From contig JADJPZ010000004.1 of the NCBI GenBank assembly GCA_016713025.1, positions 1,178,001 to 1,242,000 on the forward strand: DNA of 64,000 bases, read 5' to 3'. A program made the translations under genes and the position numbers. The notes under the pieces were generated by a model, which saw only the letters and a list, made by a program, of their open reading frames with translations, was not told where the DNA came from and did not search any database. Shown piece after piece: positions 52,238 to 61,350 of the stretch (its first letter is position 1; every line of letters begins with the position of its first letter). Source of the stretch: Saprospiraceae bacterium. GTDB lineage: Bacteria; Bacteroidota; Bacteroidia; Chitinophagales; Saprospiraceae.

Positions 52238-55042
52238 ATGACTATTAAGCCATATATCAAAGTTTTATATTTCTTTCTTTCTATTTTTATTTGTAACCAT
52301 TTATCCGGCCAGATTACTCTCAAAGGGGAAGTTTTAGATGAAGGTAATGGAGAAGCATTGATTGGAGCCAACGTGATATTAAAAAATGACCCTACCAAGG
52401 GGACAGTTACTGATTTTGATGGATCATTTGAACTAAAAGTAGATAAGTTGCCTTGTGTGTTAAACATCTCTTATATAGGTTACACGCCGAAAGATATAGA
52501 AGTGACAGTTTCCGGGCAAAAATTGAAAATATTACTTGGGGAAGAATCTGTTACAATAGATTTGGGTGTAGAAATAAAAGGGCAACGAATATCTGAAAAA
52601 CAAAAAGCTGCGCCACTCACTATTGAATCTCTCGATGCTATAGCTATCAAACAAACTGCGTCAACAGATTTCTACAACGGATTAGGTTCATTGAAAGGGG
52701 TTGACCTTACGACCGCAAGCCTTGGATTTACAGTTATAAATACAAGGGGTTTCAACAGTACCAGTCCGGTACGCTCATTACAGACTATAGATGGTGTAGA
52801 TAACCAATCGCCAGGCTTAAACTTTTCACTTGGTAATTTCCTGGGTTCTTCTGAGTTGGATATACAAAAAGTGGATCTGGTAGTAGGCGCCAGCTCTGCA
52901 TTTTATGGACCGAATGCCTTCAATGGTGTCATCGCTATGGAGACCAAAAATCCTTTTTTCAGTAAAGGATTGGCGGCCAGTGTCAAAGTGGGTGAGAGGT
53001 CTCTTCTGGAGACAGCTGTCAGATATGCTGATGTCTTTAAAAATAAAAGCGGTAAGCCTTTTTTAGCCTATAAGCTTAATTTCTCTTACCTAAGAGCCAA
53101 TGATTGGGGAGCTGACAATTATTACCCGATCACTGATGCAAGAGGGAATGACATTTTTAGTGCTGCATTAAACCCGGGAGGATCCAATGCAGTAAACGTT
53201 TATGGTGATGAATACAATATTTTATTTAATGGTACAGACTTTAATTCTTTTACAGGGTTAAATACTTTTCACCGAAGAGGTTACAAGGAGGAAGATTTGG
53301 TAGATTACGACACCAGAAATATCAAATCCGGTGTGGCGGTCCATATTAGGACAAACCCTTCAAAGGATTTCGAATCCCCTGAAATTATTGCTTCATCCAA
53401 TTTTGGCTACGGTACCACGGTCTATCAGGGGGATAATAGATTTAGTCTTAGGGGTATACAGTTCTATCAACATCGTCTTGAATTCAGAAAAAAAGATAAA
53501 TATTTTATTAGGGCTTTCGCAACACATGAAGATGCAGGAGATTCATATGATCCATATTTTACTGCTCAAAAAATGATTGAAGCCAGCTCATCCAATGATT
53601 CATGGGATAGGGCATACCGTGACTGGTGGGAACGAAATAATTCTTTCAACAAATTGAAAGCCCTCGGTATGTCACAAGACAATTTCCAACAATGGCAAAA
53701 AGAAAATAAAAGTGTTTTGGATGATTTTCACAGACAAGCGCAAAATTTTGCATCATCTTCCAACAGGACCTTTAACATTAATGATTTTTATCAGCCTGGT
53801 ACGCCACGATTTGACTCCCTTTTTAATTCTATCACTTCTCGAAAAAATAATAGGGTTGAAAATGGCACAAGATTTTTTGATCGTTCTGCTTTGTTTCATA
53901 TACATAGTGAATACAAATTTTCTTCAGATTTCTTCAAAGAAGTCACTATTGGTGCCAATGGCAGAATGTACAAACCCAATTCTGAAGGTACTATATTTAC
54001 CGATGAAACAGAAAGAATCACCAATATAGAATTTGGTGTTTATGGAGGAGCTAGTAAACAATTCGGTAATTTTACTTTATCAGCGGCCACAAGATTAGAT
54101 AAAAATCAGAATTTTGATTTTCTGTTTTCACCGGCTGGTTCTGTGGTCTGGAAACCATCTGATAATAATTATCTGAGAGTTTCATTTTCATCCGCCATCA
54201 GAAATCCGACGTTGACCGATCAATACCTGGATTTGGAAGTTGGGCCTGCCAGATTGCTGGGGAATTTAAATGGGTATGATAGTTTAGTCACTTTAAATTC
54301 GTTTTTGGATAACCGAAATGATCCGAGGCTTGCATTAAAAGAGATCTCTATAGGTCCTATAAGATCTGAAAAAGTCAAAACTTTTGAAGTCGGTTACAGG
54401 ACAACATTGTTTGAAAAGTTATTTTTGGATGCAAGTTATTACTATAACGTTTATGATGATTTTATTGGCTACCAGATTGGATTAAAAATACCTATTATAT
54501 ATGTTGAGTTGATTCCAGGTTTCCCTCCAACCCCTATCAGACAGTTTACTAATATTAAAGCAGTCAGAGTGTCAGCAAATTCAGATAAAATTGTCAATTC
54601 GCAGGGTTTTGCATTGGGCTTTAATTATTACTTTGGACGATATTATTCTTTTAATGGAAACTACAGTTATAACAATCTCATCACACAGGTAGATGATGAT
54701 ATTGTTCCGGCCTTCAATACACCTAGAAACAAATACAATATCGGTGTATCAGGTAGAGATATTCCGTTGGGTGAAGGTAAAAATGTTCTGGGTTTTAACC
54801 TGAATTATAAATGGATTCAAAGTTTTACATTTGAAGGCTCTCCTCAGTTTACCGGATTGATTCCGACTTACGATTTGGTGGACGCACAGGTCAATTATAC
54901 TATACCAAAATATCATTTGGTTGTAAAACTGGGTGCATCCAATGCGCTCAATAATAAACAGTTCCAAACTTATGGTGGACCAAGAATCGGCAGAATGGCT
55001 TATCTTACTATTACATATGACTTTAAATCTAAAATTCATTAA
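52238..55042 (+). CDS. TonB-dependent receptor with carboxypeptidase-like regulatory domain
   Basis: 934 residues from ATG 52238 (MTIKPYIKVLYFFLSIFICNHLSGQ, signal peptide). Residues about 25-110 are a CarbopepD_reg_2 domain (ITLKGEVLDEGNGEALIGANVILK). Then a plug (NGLGSLKGVDLTTASLGFTVINTRGFNSTSPVRSLQTIDGVD, SAFYGPNAFNGVIAMET) and a large barrel ending in GRMAYLTITYDF. Plug and domain order are those of SusC-related receptors, but no SusD gene follows. The next gene downstream by 23 bp encodes a T9SS-secreted hydrolase-like protein and may act with it. Confidence 0.93.
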   Translation: MTIKPYIKVLYFFLSIFICNHLSGQITLKGEVLDEGNGEALIGANVILKNDPTKGTVTDFDGSFELKVDKLPCVLNISYIGYTPKDIEVTVSGQKLKILLGEESVTIDLGVEIKGQRISEKQKAAPLTIESLDAIAIKQTASTDFYNGLGSLKGVDLTTASLGFTVINTRGFNSTSPVRSLQTIDGVDNQSPGLNFSLGNFLGSSELDIQKVDLVVGASSAFYGPNAFNGVIAMETKNPFFSKGLAASVKVGERSLLETAVRYADVFKNKSGKPFLAYKLNFSYLRANDWGADNYYPITDARGNDIFSAALNPGGSNAVNVYGDEYNILFNGTDFNSFTGLNTFHRRGYKEEDLVDYDTRNIKSGVAVHIRTNPSKDFESPEIIASSNFGYGTTVYQGDNRFSLRGIQFYQHRLEFRKKDKYFIRAFATHEDAGDSYDPYFTAQKMIEASSSNDSWDRAYRDWWERNNSFNKLKALGMSQDNFQQWQKENKSVLDDFHRQAQNFASSSNRTFNINDFYQPGTPRFDSLFNSITSRKNNRVENGTRFFDRSALFHIHSEYKFSSDFFKEVTIGANGRMYKPNSEGTIFTDETERITNIEFGVYGGASKQFGNFTLSAATRLDKNQNFDFLFSPAGSVVWKPSDNNYLRVSFSSAIRNPTLTDQYLDLEVGPARLLGNLNGYDSLVTLNSFLDNRNDPRLALKEISIGPIRSEKVKTFEVGYRTTLFEKLFLDASYYYNVYDDFIGYQIGLKIPIIYVELIPGFPPTPIRQFTNIKAVRVSANSDKIVNSQGFALGFNYYFGRYYSFNGNYSYNNLITQVDDDIVPAFNTPRNKYNIGVSGRDIPLGEGKNVLGFNLNYKWIQSFTFEGSPQFTGLIPTYDLVDAQVNYTIPKYHLVVKLGASNALNNKQFQTYGGPRIGRMAYLTITYDFKSKIH

Positions 55043-55065
55043 TTAACATTAAAAAAATTTTTCAC

Positions 55066-56658
55066 ATGCGAATTTTTACTAAATTATTCATTTTGATAGT
55101 TCTGTTAACTATCTCAAACTATTCTATTGCTCAGGAGGGGCGATTTACAAAAGAAGTATTTACCAAGGTAAATGTATCTACTTTAGGACCTGCAACTGGG
55201 TTGCAACAAAATTTTTCAGTAATGCCATGGGTAGGAGGGCTGTCGGCTACTCCACCAGCAACTGCAGGTACAGTACGCCAACCACTTAGGGCCCAATTTT
55301 ATACACCTGACGGAGATGCTAAAAAAGACAGACCATTGATTATATTTTTACACACGGGTAATTTTTTTCCATATGCTGTTAACGGATCATGTGGTGGAAC
55401 AGTTGCCGATTCTGTCAATGTGGAAATGGCTACCAGATTAGCTAAAATGGGATATGTAGTTGCTGTAGTAGAATATAGACAAGGATGGCTCCCAACTATA
55501 GCCCTAGAGATCATGAAGCGTTATTCATTGATACAAGCTGCCTACAGAGGGGTTCAGGACGTAAATAGTTACGTACGTTATTTCAAAAAAAGTGTTAAGG
55601 ACTTAAGTAACCCACATGGTATTGATACCACAAAAATTACAGTATGGGGTGTAGGAACAGGTGGATACTTGTCTTTGGCAAGTGCATTTTTGAATCAATA
55701 CTCTGAAATCACCAATACCCCTGGTGGTAAGTGGCTGCTTCCTACCTCAGCTACAACTTCAATTCCCATGATTATTGAAGCTCAAAATGGTTTAATCAAC
55801 GGAGATGGTCCTCCAACAGTTGCAACCGAACAATATGTACCTGTTTTACAATTATTCTTCAAAGCTGGTGACACCTTAAGTGTTCCAAATCATGAAGGAT
55901 TTAACTCAGAGTATGCACTTACAGTAAATATGGGAGGTGCATTGGGTGATTCATCATGGATTTCATCCAATGAAACCCCTATAATTTCTTTTCATGTCGG
56001 TAGTGATGCTTTTGCACCGTGTAAAACATCAATTTTAAGGGTACCAACTCAAAGGGGACCTGAGCCAGTTGTTGAAGTCTCAGGATCATGTGACGTTGCT
56101 ACAATAGCCGATAGAAAGGGATTAAATGAAATCTTTAAAACGATTCCGGCCGGAAAAGACCCTTTTAAAGCAGCGAGTAAAACTACAAATTTAGGTTTTT
56201 ATCGTTTTGAAGGTACACCTAATGATTCCGGTTCTCCATGGGAGTGGACAAATGCAGCGCAACCTAAACCAGGAACAGATCCAAACACTAAGGATTGTAA
56301 TACAAATGCTGTATCAGCAAGAAAATATATCGACACTATCTTGGGTTATTTTGCACCTAGAGCATGTGTTGCCTTAAAATTAAATTGTTGGTCTGCATCA
56401 ACAAGCGTCACTGATGCCCAGGTAAATCTAAAACTCGCTCCAAACCCGGCTACTTCTGAAATCAACATTACTGTAGCTGACAACAAGCCTGTAAAATCAT
56501 ACGCTATCTACGATATCAGCGGACGAATGCTCAGAAACATGAATGATGTCAACAGTTCTTTTGTTGCTGTTCGTCGTGAAAATCTTCAGGATGGAATGTA
56601 TCTTATTCAACTCAGATTTGAAGAGGGAGTACTGACCAAGAAGGTGATATTTGAATGA
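55066..56658 (+). CDS. T9SS-secreted alpha/beta-hydrolase-like protein lacking the nucleophile serine
   Basis: 530 residues. Signal peptide (FTKLFILIVLLTISNYSIAQ). Esterase/lipase-like core: DRPLIIFLHTGNFFPYAVNG, MGYVVAVVEYRQGW, and the elbow ITVWGVGTGGYLSLASAFL, where carboxylesterases read GxSxGG; here the Ser place is Gly. A C-terminal type A sorting domain (LKLAPNPATSEINITVAD to ENLQDGMYLIQLRFEEGVLTKKVIF) sends it through T9SS. It may be a binding protein or use different chemistry. Paired with the TonB receptor 23 bp upstream. Confidence 0.88.
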   Translation: MRIFTKLFILIVLLTISNYSIAQEGRFTKEVFTKVNVSTLGPATGLQQNFSVMPWVGGLSATPPATAGTVRQPLRAQFYTPDGDAKKDRPLIIFLHTGNFFPYAVNGSCGGTVADSVNVEMATRLAKMGYVVAVVEYRQGWLPTIALEIMKRYSLIQAAYRGVQDVNSYVRYFKKSVKDLSNPHGIDTTKITVWGVGTGGYLSLASAFLNQYSEITNTPGGKWLLPTSATTSIPMIIEAQNGLINGDGPPTVATEQYVPVLQLFFKAGDTLSVPNHEGFNSEYALTVNMGGALGDSSWISSNETPIISFHVGSDAFAPCKTSILRVPTQRGPEPVVEVSGSCDVATIADRKGLNEIFKTIPAGKDPFKAASKTTNLGFYRFEGTPNDSGSPWEWTNAAQPKPGTDPNTKDCNTNAVSARKYIDTILGYFAPRACVALKLNCWSASTSVTDAQVNLKLAPNPATSEINITVADNKPVKSYAIYDISGRMLRNMNDVNSSFVAVRRENLQDGMYLIQLRFEEGVLTKKVIFE

Positions 56659-56681
56659 TAAAATTCATGTGAAATACTTTA

Positions 56682-56716
56682 AAGGCTCTGCAGTCAGTAT
56701 TGCAGGGCCTTTTTTG
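56682..56716 (+). terminator. Rho-independent terminator
   Basis: AGGCTCTGCA (56683-56692) pairs with TGCAGGGCCT (56701-56710), with one non-pair, and a T6 tract follows (56710-56715). It lies 24 bp after the stop of the hydrolase-like gene and fits termination of the receptor-hydrolase operon. Confidence 0.85.
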
Positions 56717-56834
56717 GTGGATTGACTTTCAAGATAATATTTCGGTGCAATATCCAAATGATCTCACACTAATGAATGATGGTTGGAGGTTAAAATGTAT
56801 AAAGTTTTCTACTTCAGTCTGTATTGAAGGTTTT

Positions 56835-57011
56835 CAATGCGTAGTTCTAAAAAATCTAAGTCAATTATACTTTCATCAAAAGGTAATCAGCCCGAAATCT
56901 GATAATTTTTCATTGTGAAATATCAATGAATGGTTAAATTACAGTCAAAACTGGTGAGTTAACACAGTTTCCAATCAATAGGAAAGTGGGTATAATTTGA
57001 CAAAGGAGAAT
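56835..57011 (-). repeat. S-family repeat, copy S3 (inverted)
   Basis: On the minus strand reads CTTTGTCAAATTATACCCAC, ATTGATTGGAAACTG, an imperfect GTTAACACAG palindrome, and the right part matching AAAGTGTAATTGACTTAGATTTTT of S2. It fills most of the 474-bp gap before the MerR gene; no gene is seen in the remainder. Confidence 0.7.
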
Positions 57012-57132
57012 TAGAATTCAACAATTATGATTTTAAACTTTCGCAATCAATTTTCTGTCTGAAGCAAAACTTCTGAAAGCTTTTAAATGGAGGATCTTGG
57101 AAGTGTTTTTGGATGAAGTAGAAGGCTGATTA

Positions 57133-57477
57133 CTAATTTTCATCAGACTCAATCATGTTCTTCAATTTCAGGATATCAGTTTTTAAAGAAACTAATTTTT
57201 TAAGCATTTGATTTTGTTCTCTGCTGGTAGATTTTTCAGATTGAAGTTCTTTTTTTGCCCCATCAATTGTAAATCCTCTTTCCTTGATTAGGATGTAAAC
57301 ACTCTCGAGTTTATGGATATCTTTTGGAGTGTATCTTCTTTCACCTTTACTGTTCTTTGCCGGACTCAAATAGGGTATTTCGCCCTCCCAATATCTGATG
57401 ACCGATGTAGCAACACCGAACATTTCGGCGACCTCGCCGATAGAGTAATATAACTTAGTTAAATCAGCTGGCAGCAT
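57133..57477 (-). CDS. MerR family transcriptional regulator
   Basis: 114 residues. N-terminal winged helix: LYYSIGEVAEMFGVATSVIRYWEGEIPYLSPAKNSKGERRYTPKDIHKLESVYILIKERGFTIDGA is the classical MerR_1 form (SIGEVA, IRYWE, RRYTPKDI). Described by positions: about 8-75. The C-terminal coil has no cysteine-based metal site, so an organic ligand, stress or no effector is possible. Stands alone. Confidence 0.93.
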   Translation of the reverse strand: MLPADLTKLYYSIGEVAEMFGVATSVIRYWEGEIPYLSPAKNSKGERRYTPKDIHKLESVYILIKERGFTIDGAKKELQSEKSTSREQNQMLKKLVSLKTDILKLKNMIESDEN

Positions 57478-57647
57478 TACTTTATTTGATAATAGCTAAT
57501 GTACTGCCATTTAAACCATTCAGATCAAAAATAGTTTCGATCTTTTGGATTTATTTTGAGATTCCCAAAAGTGATTTTTATCACCTTGATCAAACTGCCA
57601 CTAAATCCCTCTTTTTAGTTATTTTATAAGATGATCAAACATTAAGA

Positions 57648-57956
57648 TCAGGCCATTCCTGCTGTGGGAAAATTCATGGGAGGCATCATGCCAGCATCAG
57701 GATCTTCAATGTTTCCATACTGATTTTCATATCGTTTGACATTGTCCATAAGTGCTTTCATCAGACGTTTTGCATGTTGTGGTGTTAGGATTATTCGTGA
57801 TTTAACCTTAGCTTTTGGTACGTTCGGCACCAAACGTATGAAATCCACTATAAACTCAGAGTGCGAATGTGAAATGATAGCAAGGTTGGAATAAGTACCT
57901 TCTGCGATTTCTTCTGACAATTCTATATTGATCTGATTTTCCTGTATATCTGACAT
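57648..57956 (-). CDS. DUF3467 family protein
   Basis: 102 residues from ATG 57956 (MSDIQENQINIELSEEIAEG). DUF3467 signature: GTYSNLAIISHSHSEFIVDFIRLVPN, then KAKVKSRIILTPQHAKRLMKALMDNVKRYE. Small cytoplasmic protein widespread in Bacteroidota with unknown role. The extra 8 codons upstream to 57980 are not like the family start. Faces the icd promoter region. Confidence 0.9.
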   Translation of the reverse strand: MSDIQENQINIELSEEIAEGTYSNLAIISHSHSEFIVDFIRLVPNVPKAKVKSRIILTPQHAKRLMKALMDNVKRYENQYGNIEDPDAGMMPPMNFPTAGMA

Positions 57957-58100
57957 TGTACTGATAATTTTAAAATACAAATTTAAAAACGCAAATGTAG
58001 CATAAATAGTTTTTATTCAATCGAAATAAGTAATTAATTGAAATGATTTTATGTCTCAACTATTAATGCCCACATGTTTTCAAGAATAATTGGAAAAACG

Positions 58101-58108
58101 TATATTTG
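58101..58108 (+). promoter_or_regulatory. Putative promoter -7 box TATATTTG before icd
   Basis: Matches TAnnTTTG, 40 bp before icd. A TTTTC at 58077-58081, 19 bp upstream, is near the -33 consensus TTTG/TTTTG. This is the best-spaced promoter seen in the window. Confidence 0.5.
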
Positions 58109-58147
58109 CACTTCTTTACAATAATTCAAAAATAAAAAATACAAAAA

Positions 58148-59383
58148 ATGGGAATAAAAAAAATCAAGGTGACCAATCCGGTAGTGGAATTGGATGGAGA
58201 TGAAATGACCAGAATTATCTGGAAATTTATAAAAGATAAACTGATAGTCCCGTATCTGGATATTGATATCAAATATTATGATCTTGGTATGGAATATCGT
58301 GATGAAACTGATGATCAGGTCACCATTGATGCTGCCAATGCTATCAAACAATATGGAGTCGGGATCAAATGTGCTACTATCACTCCTGATGAAGCACGCG
58401 TTAAGGAATTTAACCTAAAACAAATGTGGAAGTCGCCAAATGGTACCATAAGAAACATCCTGGATGGAACTGTCTTTCGCGAACCAATAGTCATGAGCAA
58501 TGTACCTCGTCTTGTACCCAACTGGACTTCTCCGATTATCATCGGGAGACATGCATTTGGTGATCAGTACAGAGCCACAGATACAGTAACCAAAGGAAAA
58601 GGAAAGCTGACGATGACTTTTACAGCCGAAGATGGTGCCGAAACAAGTTGGACTGTGTTTGACTTTAAAGGAGATGGTGTAGCTTTATGTATGTACAATA
58701 CTGATGAATCTATCAAAGGATTTGCACATTCTTGTTTTAATATGGCGATCTCCAAAGGGTGGCCATTATATCTTTCGACAAAAAATACAATTCTTAAAAA
58801 ATATGACGGAAGATTTAAAGATATATTTGAAGAGATATACCTGGCTGACTACAAATCAAAATTTGATGAATTAGGGATAGTCTATGAACACAGATTAATC
58901 GACGATATGGTTGCAAGTGCCTTAAAGTGGAATGGTAGTTTTGTATGGGCTTGTAAAAATTATGATGGTGATGTCCAATCTGATACAGTGGCACAGGGTT
59001 TCGGTTCATTGGGATTGATGACATCAGTCCTCATCACACCCGATGGCACGACTATGGAGGCTGAAGCCGCTCATGGGACCGTTACCCGACATTACAGAGA
59101 CCATCAGGCTGGAAAACCAACATCAACAAACCCGATAGCGTCTATATATGCATGGACAAGAGGGCTTGCTTTCAGAGGTAAACTTGATGGCAATGAAGAT
59201 CTTATCAAATTTAGTCAGGCGCTTGAAGATGTATGCGTTGAGACTGTCGAAAGTGGAAAAATGACCAAAGATCTGGCTGTAATCATCCATGGCAATAAAG
59301 TGACGCATGGTGCACATTATTTGTATACTGAGGAGTTTTTGGAAGAATTGGATAAAGGATTAAAGACTAAGCTGGGCTACTAA
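58148..59383 (+). CDS. icd: NADP-dependent isocitrate dehydrogenase
   Basis: 411 residues. Oxidatively decarboxylates isocitrate to 2-oxoglutarate in the TCA cycle. It is the homodimeric eukaryote-like type II form: VELDGDEMTRIIW at the N-terminus, MWKSPNGTIRNILDGTVFREP, IIIGRHAFGDQYRATDT, DDMVASALKWNGSFVWACKNYDGDVQSD, and EAAHGTVTRHYRDHQAG with NADP-type residues. Complete, with an expected length near 405. Confidence 0.97.
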   Translation: MGIKKIKVTNPVVELDGDEMTRIIWKFIKDKLIVPYLDIDIKYYDLGMEYRDETDDQVTIDAANAIKQYGVGIKCATITPDEARVKEFNLKQMWKSPNGTIRNILDGTVFREPIVMSNVPRLVPNWTSPIIIGRHAFGDQYRATDTVTKGKGKLTMTFTAEDGAETSWTVFDFKGDGVALCMYNTDESIKGFAHSCFNMAISKGWPLYLSTKNTILKKYDGRFKDIFEEIYLADYKSKFDELGIVYEHRLIDDMVASALKWNGSFVWACKNYDGDVQSDTVAQGFGSLGLMTSVLITPDGTTMEAEAAHGTVTRHYRDHQAGKPTSTNPIASIYAWTRGLAFRGKLDGNEDLIKFSQALEDVCVETVESGKMTKDLAVIIHGNKVTHGAHYLYTEEFLEELDKGLKTKLGY

Positions 59384-59397
59384 TCATTACTTTTTTC

Positions 59398-59435
59398 AAA
59401 TTGGATTGTGTTAAACTATTTTCGTAATCCAATTT
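59398..59435. terminator. Inverted repeat after icd
   Basis: AAATTGGATT (59398-59407) and AATCCAATTT (59426-59435) form a 10-bp stem with an 18-nt loop, 15 bp after the icd stop. A T6 tract precedes rather than follows it, so its function as a terminator is uncertain. Confidence 0.45.
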
Positions 59436-59482
59436 CGTTCGGGCTTATGTCATAATTGCTGTTCAGTAGAATTAGAACACTC

Positions 59483-60067
59483 ATGAAAACACATGTACCT
59501 TTTTGCTGGCCAACATTTAAAGTCGATCCATCCTGGTCTTTGTTTTTGGATAGGGACGGAGTTATTAATGAGCGTCTACCTAACGATTATGTTAAATCCT
59601 GGTCAGAATTCAGGTTTCTCCCCGGAGTATTAGATGCTATCGGAGAGTTATCAGCTCTATTTCATAGAGTATTTATTGTGACCAATCAGGCAGGTATAGA
59701 AAGAGGATTTTTTACACACGATGATTTGAAGGATATTCATGAAAAGATGTTGGACTGTATCTTGTATCACGGAGGCAGAATTGATGAAATATATTACTGT
59801 CCATATAAAGGAGATCTTGATCCACTATGCAGAAAACCAAATCCTTGTATGGCTTTAGAAGCAAAAAGTGATTTTCCTGAAATTGATTTCAAAAAATGCC
59901 TAATGGTAGGAGATTCGGATGGAGACATAGCATTTGGAAATAATTTAGGTATGAAAACCATTTTAGTAGGCGATAAAAATGATAATTCTTTTGCTTATAA
60001 AAACTCTTTACCGGATGCAAGATTAGATTCGTTGACTGATGTTGTTTCATTTTTGAAGAGTTTATGA
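59483..60067 (+). CDS. HAD-family histidinol/heptose-bisphosphate phosphatase (GmhB-like)
   Basis: About 194 residues from ATG 59483. HAD motifs: FLDRDGVINERL (nucleophile DxD), VTNQAGIERGFF, and GDSDGDIAFGNNLGMKT. A zinc-binding insert (CPYKGDLDPLCRKPNPCM) is characteristic of GmhB/HisB-N, which dephosphorylate D-glycero-manno-heptose 1,7-bisphosphate or histidinol phosphate. No his or heptose genes are near, so which substrate is used cannot be said. The frame is open 27 bp upstream from TTG 59456. Confidence 0.9.
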   Translation: MKTHVPFCWPTFKVDPSWSLFLDRDGVINERLPNDYVKSWSEFRFLPGVLDAIGELSALFHRVFIVTNQAGIERGFFTHDDLKDIHEKMLDCILYHGGRIDEIYYCPYKGDLDPLCRKPNPCMALEAKSDFPEIDFKKCLMVGDSDGDIAFGNNLGMKTILVGDKNDNSFAYKNSLPDARLDSLTDVVSFLKSL

Positions 60068-60282
60068 GCTTGATTAGTTAATTTATAATCCAAAACGACT
60101 GAGGACCGTATAGTCAAACAAGCTAATATCTTAATGTGCTTAAATTCAATATATTATGAACTAATTTCAAAATAGTCGTCTTTTTTGGTTGCCTGACTCC
60201 CTAGTCAAGCAAAATGAGTTGATTATTGTATAGTCAGAACATGATCTATTGATTAACAACTAAGAAACATTTTAAACATACT

Positions 60283-61350
60283 TTAACAATGGTTTATTCC
60301 AAGCCCAGGCAGATCATTTGGGTACATATAGCCATCTATTATGGTAAACCCACCTAAAAAAAATGGATCTTCAATATCTAAACTGCCATCGAGGTCCAGA
60401 TATTTTGTGTTTTTACATGAATAGGCTGCGTGCATTGCTGCCGTAATACTGACGATATTTTCATCGTTGCATCCCCAAAAGAGAGAAATACCGGACTTTA
60501 GAGCAATTTCAGAAATTTGACGTGCACCCATGATACCACCACACTTCATCAGTTTGATATTGAATATACCAAATGGTTGTGTTCTTTTAGCCAATTTGAT
60601 GGCTGAATGAATATTGATCAGGGATTCATCTGCTACCAAAATGCTTTTTTCGCTTTCCTCCAGTTTATTTAACTCAACATCCATTTTAACAGGCAAAGGT
60701 TGCTCAATGAGTTCGATATCAATTTTTTTTGTTTCCTTGATAAACCGTTGCAATGCAAACAAATCATATCCCTGATTGGCATCCACACGGATGATCATTT
60801 TATTCCCAAATGTTTCGGAGATTTTAGTTACTCTTTCTATGTCTTCATCAATATTTACGCCTGTTTTAATTTTTAAAATCCTGAATCCTTGCTCATAATA
60901 TTGTTTGGCTTCCATTATCATCTCACTGACATCTTTTATTCCAATGGTGATCGATGTTGGAAGGGGTTTGATTTTTTGTCCATATATATTTAGCACCGAA
61001 ACATTTTTATATTTGCCAAAGGCATCATGAAGGGCAATATCTATAGCTGCCTGCGTACCAGGTAAATCAGGAAAAAGCCTGACTACTGCGTTTATTAATT
61101 GTTGAAAATCGTTGATGTCTTTGCCGATGAGAAATTGTAAGGCATCACTTTGCAGGTTTTCCATTGTATTTTGTGGTGTTTCACCCACGACTTCCGGAAA
61201 AGGATTGGATGCACCGAAGCCCACAATACCATTGCTAAGTCTCAATTCAAATAACACTATGTCAGTATCAAATATAGTTTTATACGCTATGGTATAAGGT
61301 TTGGTTAGTGGAAATTTTTGCAAAGTGGATTCAAAACTTACAATTTTCAT
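60283..61350 (-). CDS. Dipeptide epimerase / DgcA-like racemase, enolase superfamily
   Basis: 355 residues. Mandelate-racemase group: KFPLTKPYTIAYKT cap start, ILKIKTGVNIDED with the KxK base, IIRVDANQGYD, IELIEQPL and LVADESL as metal ligands (Asp, Glu, Asp), and FNIKLMKCGGI with the second Lys. Such enzymes epimerise L-Ala-D/L-Glu; the DgcA branch racemises N-acetyl-D-glutamate. Overlaps the DUF1611 gene by 4 bp, which supports the DgcA reading. Confidence 0.9.
   Translation of the reverse strand: MKIVSFESTLQKFPLTKPYTIAYKTIFDTDIVLFELRLSNGIVGFGASNPFPEVVGETPQNTMENLQSDALQFLIGKDINDFQQLINAVVRLFPDLPGTQAAIDIALHDAFGKYKNVSVLNIYGQKIKPLPTSITIGIKDVSEMIMEAKQYYEQGFRILKIKTGVNIDEDIERVTKISETFGNKMIIRVDANQGYDLFALQRFIKETKKIDIELIEQPLPVKMDVELNKLEESEKSILVADESLINIHSAIKLAKRTQPFGIFNIKLMKCGGIMGARQISEIALKSGISLFWGCNDENIVSITAAMHAAYSCKNTKYLDLDGSLDIEDPFFLGGFTIIDGYMYPNDLPGLGINHC

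Noticed and set aside
56700..56918. A 72-codon plus-strand frame after the T9SS hydrolase gene
   Set aside because: It starts inside the terminator hairpin and runs into repeat S3; no sign of coding.
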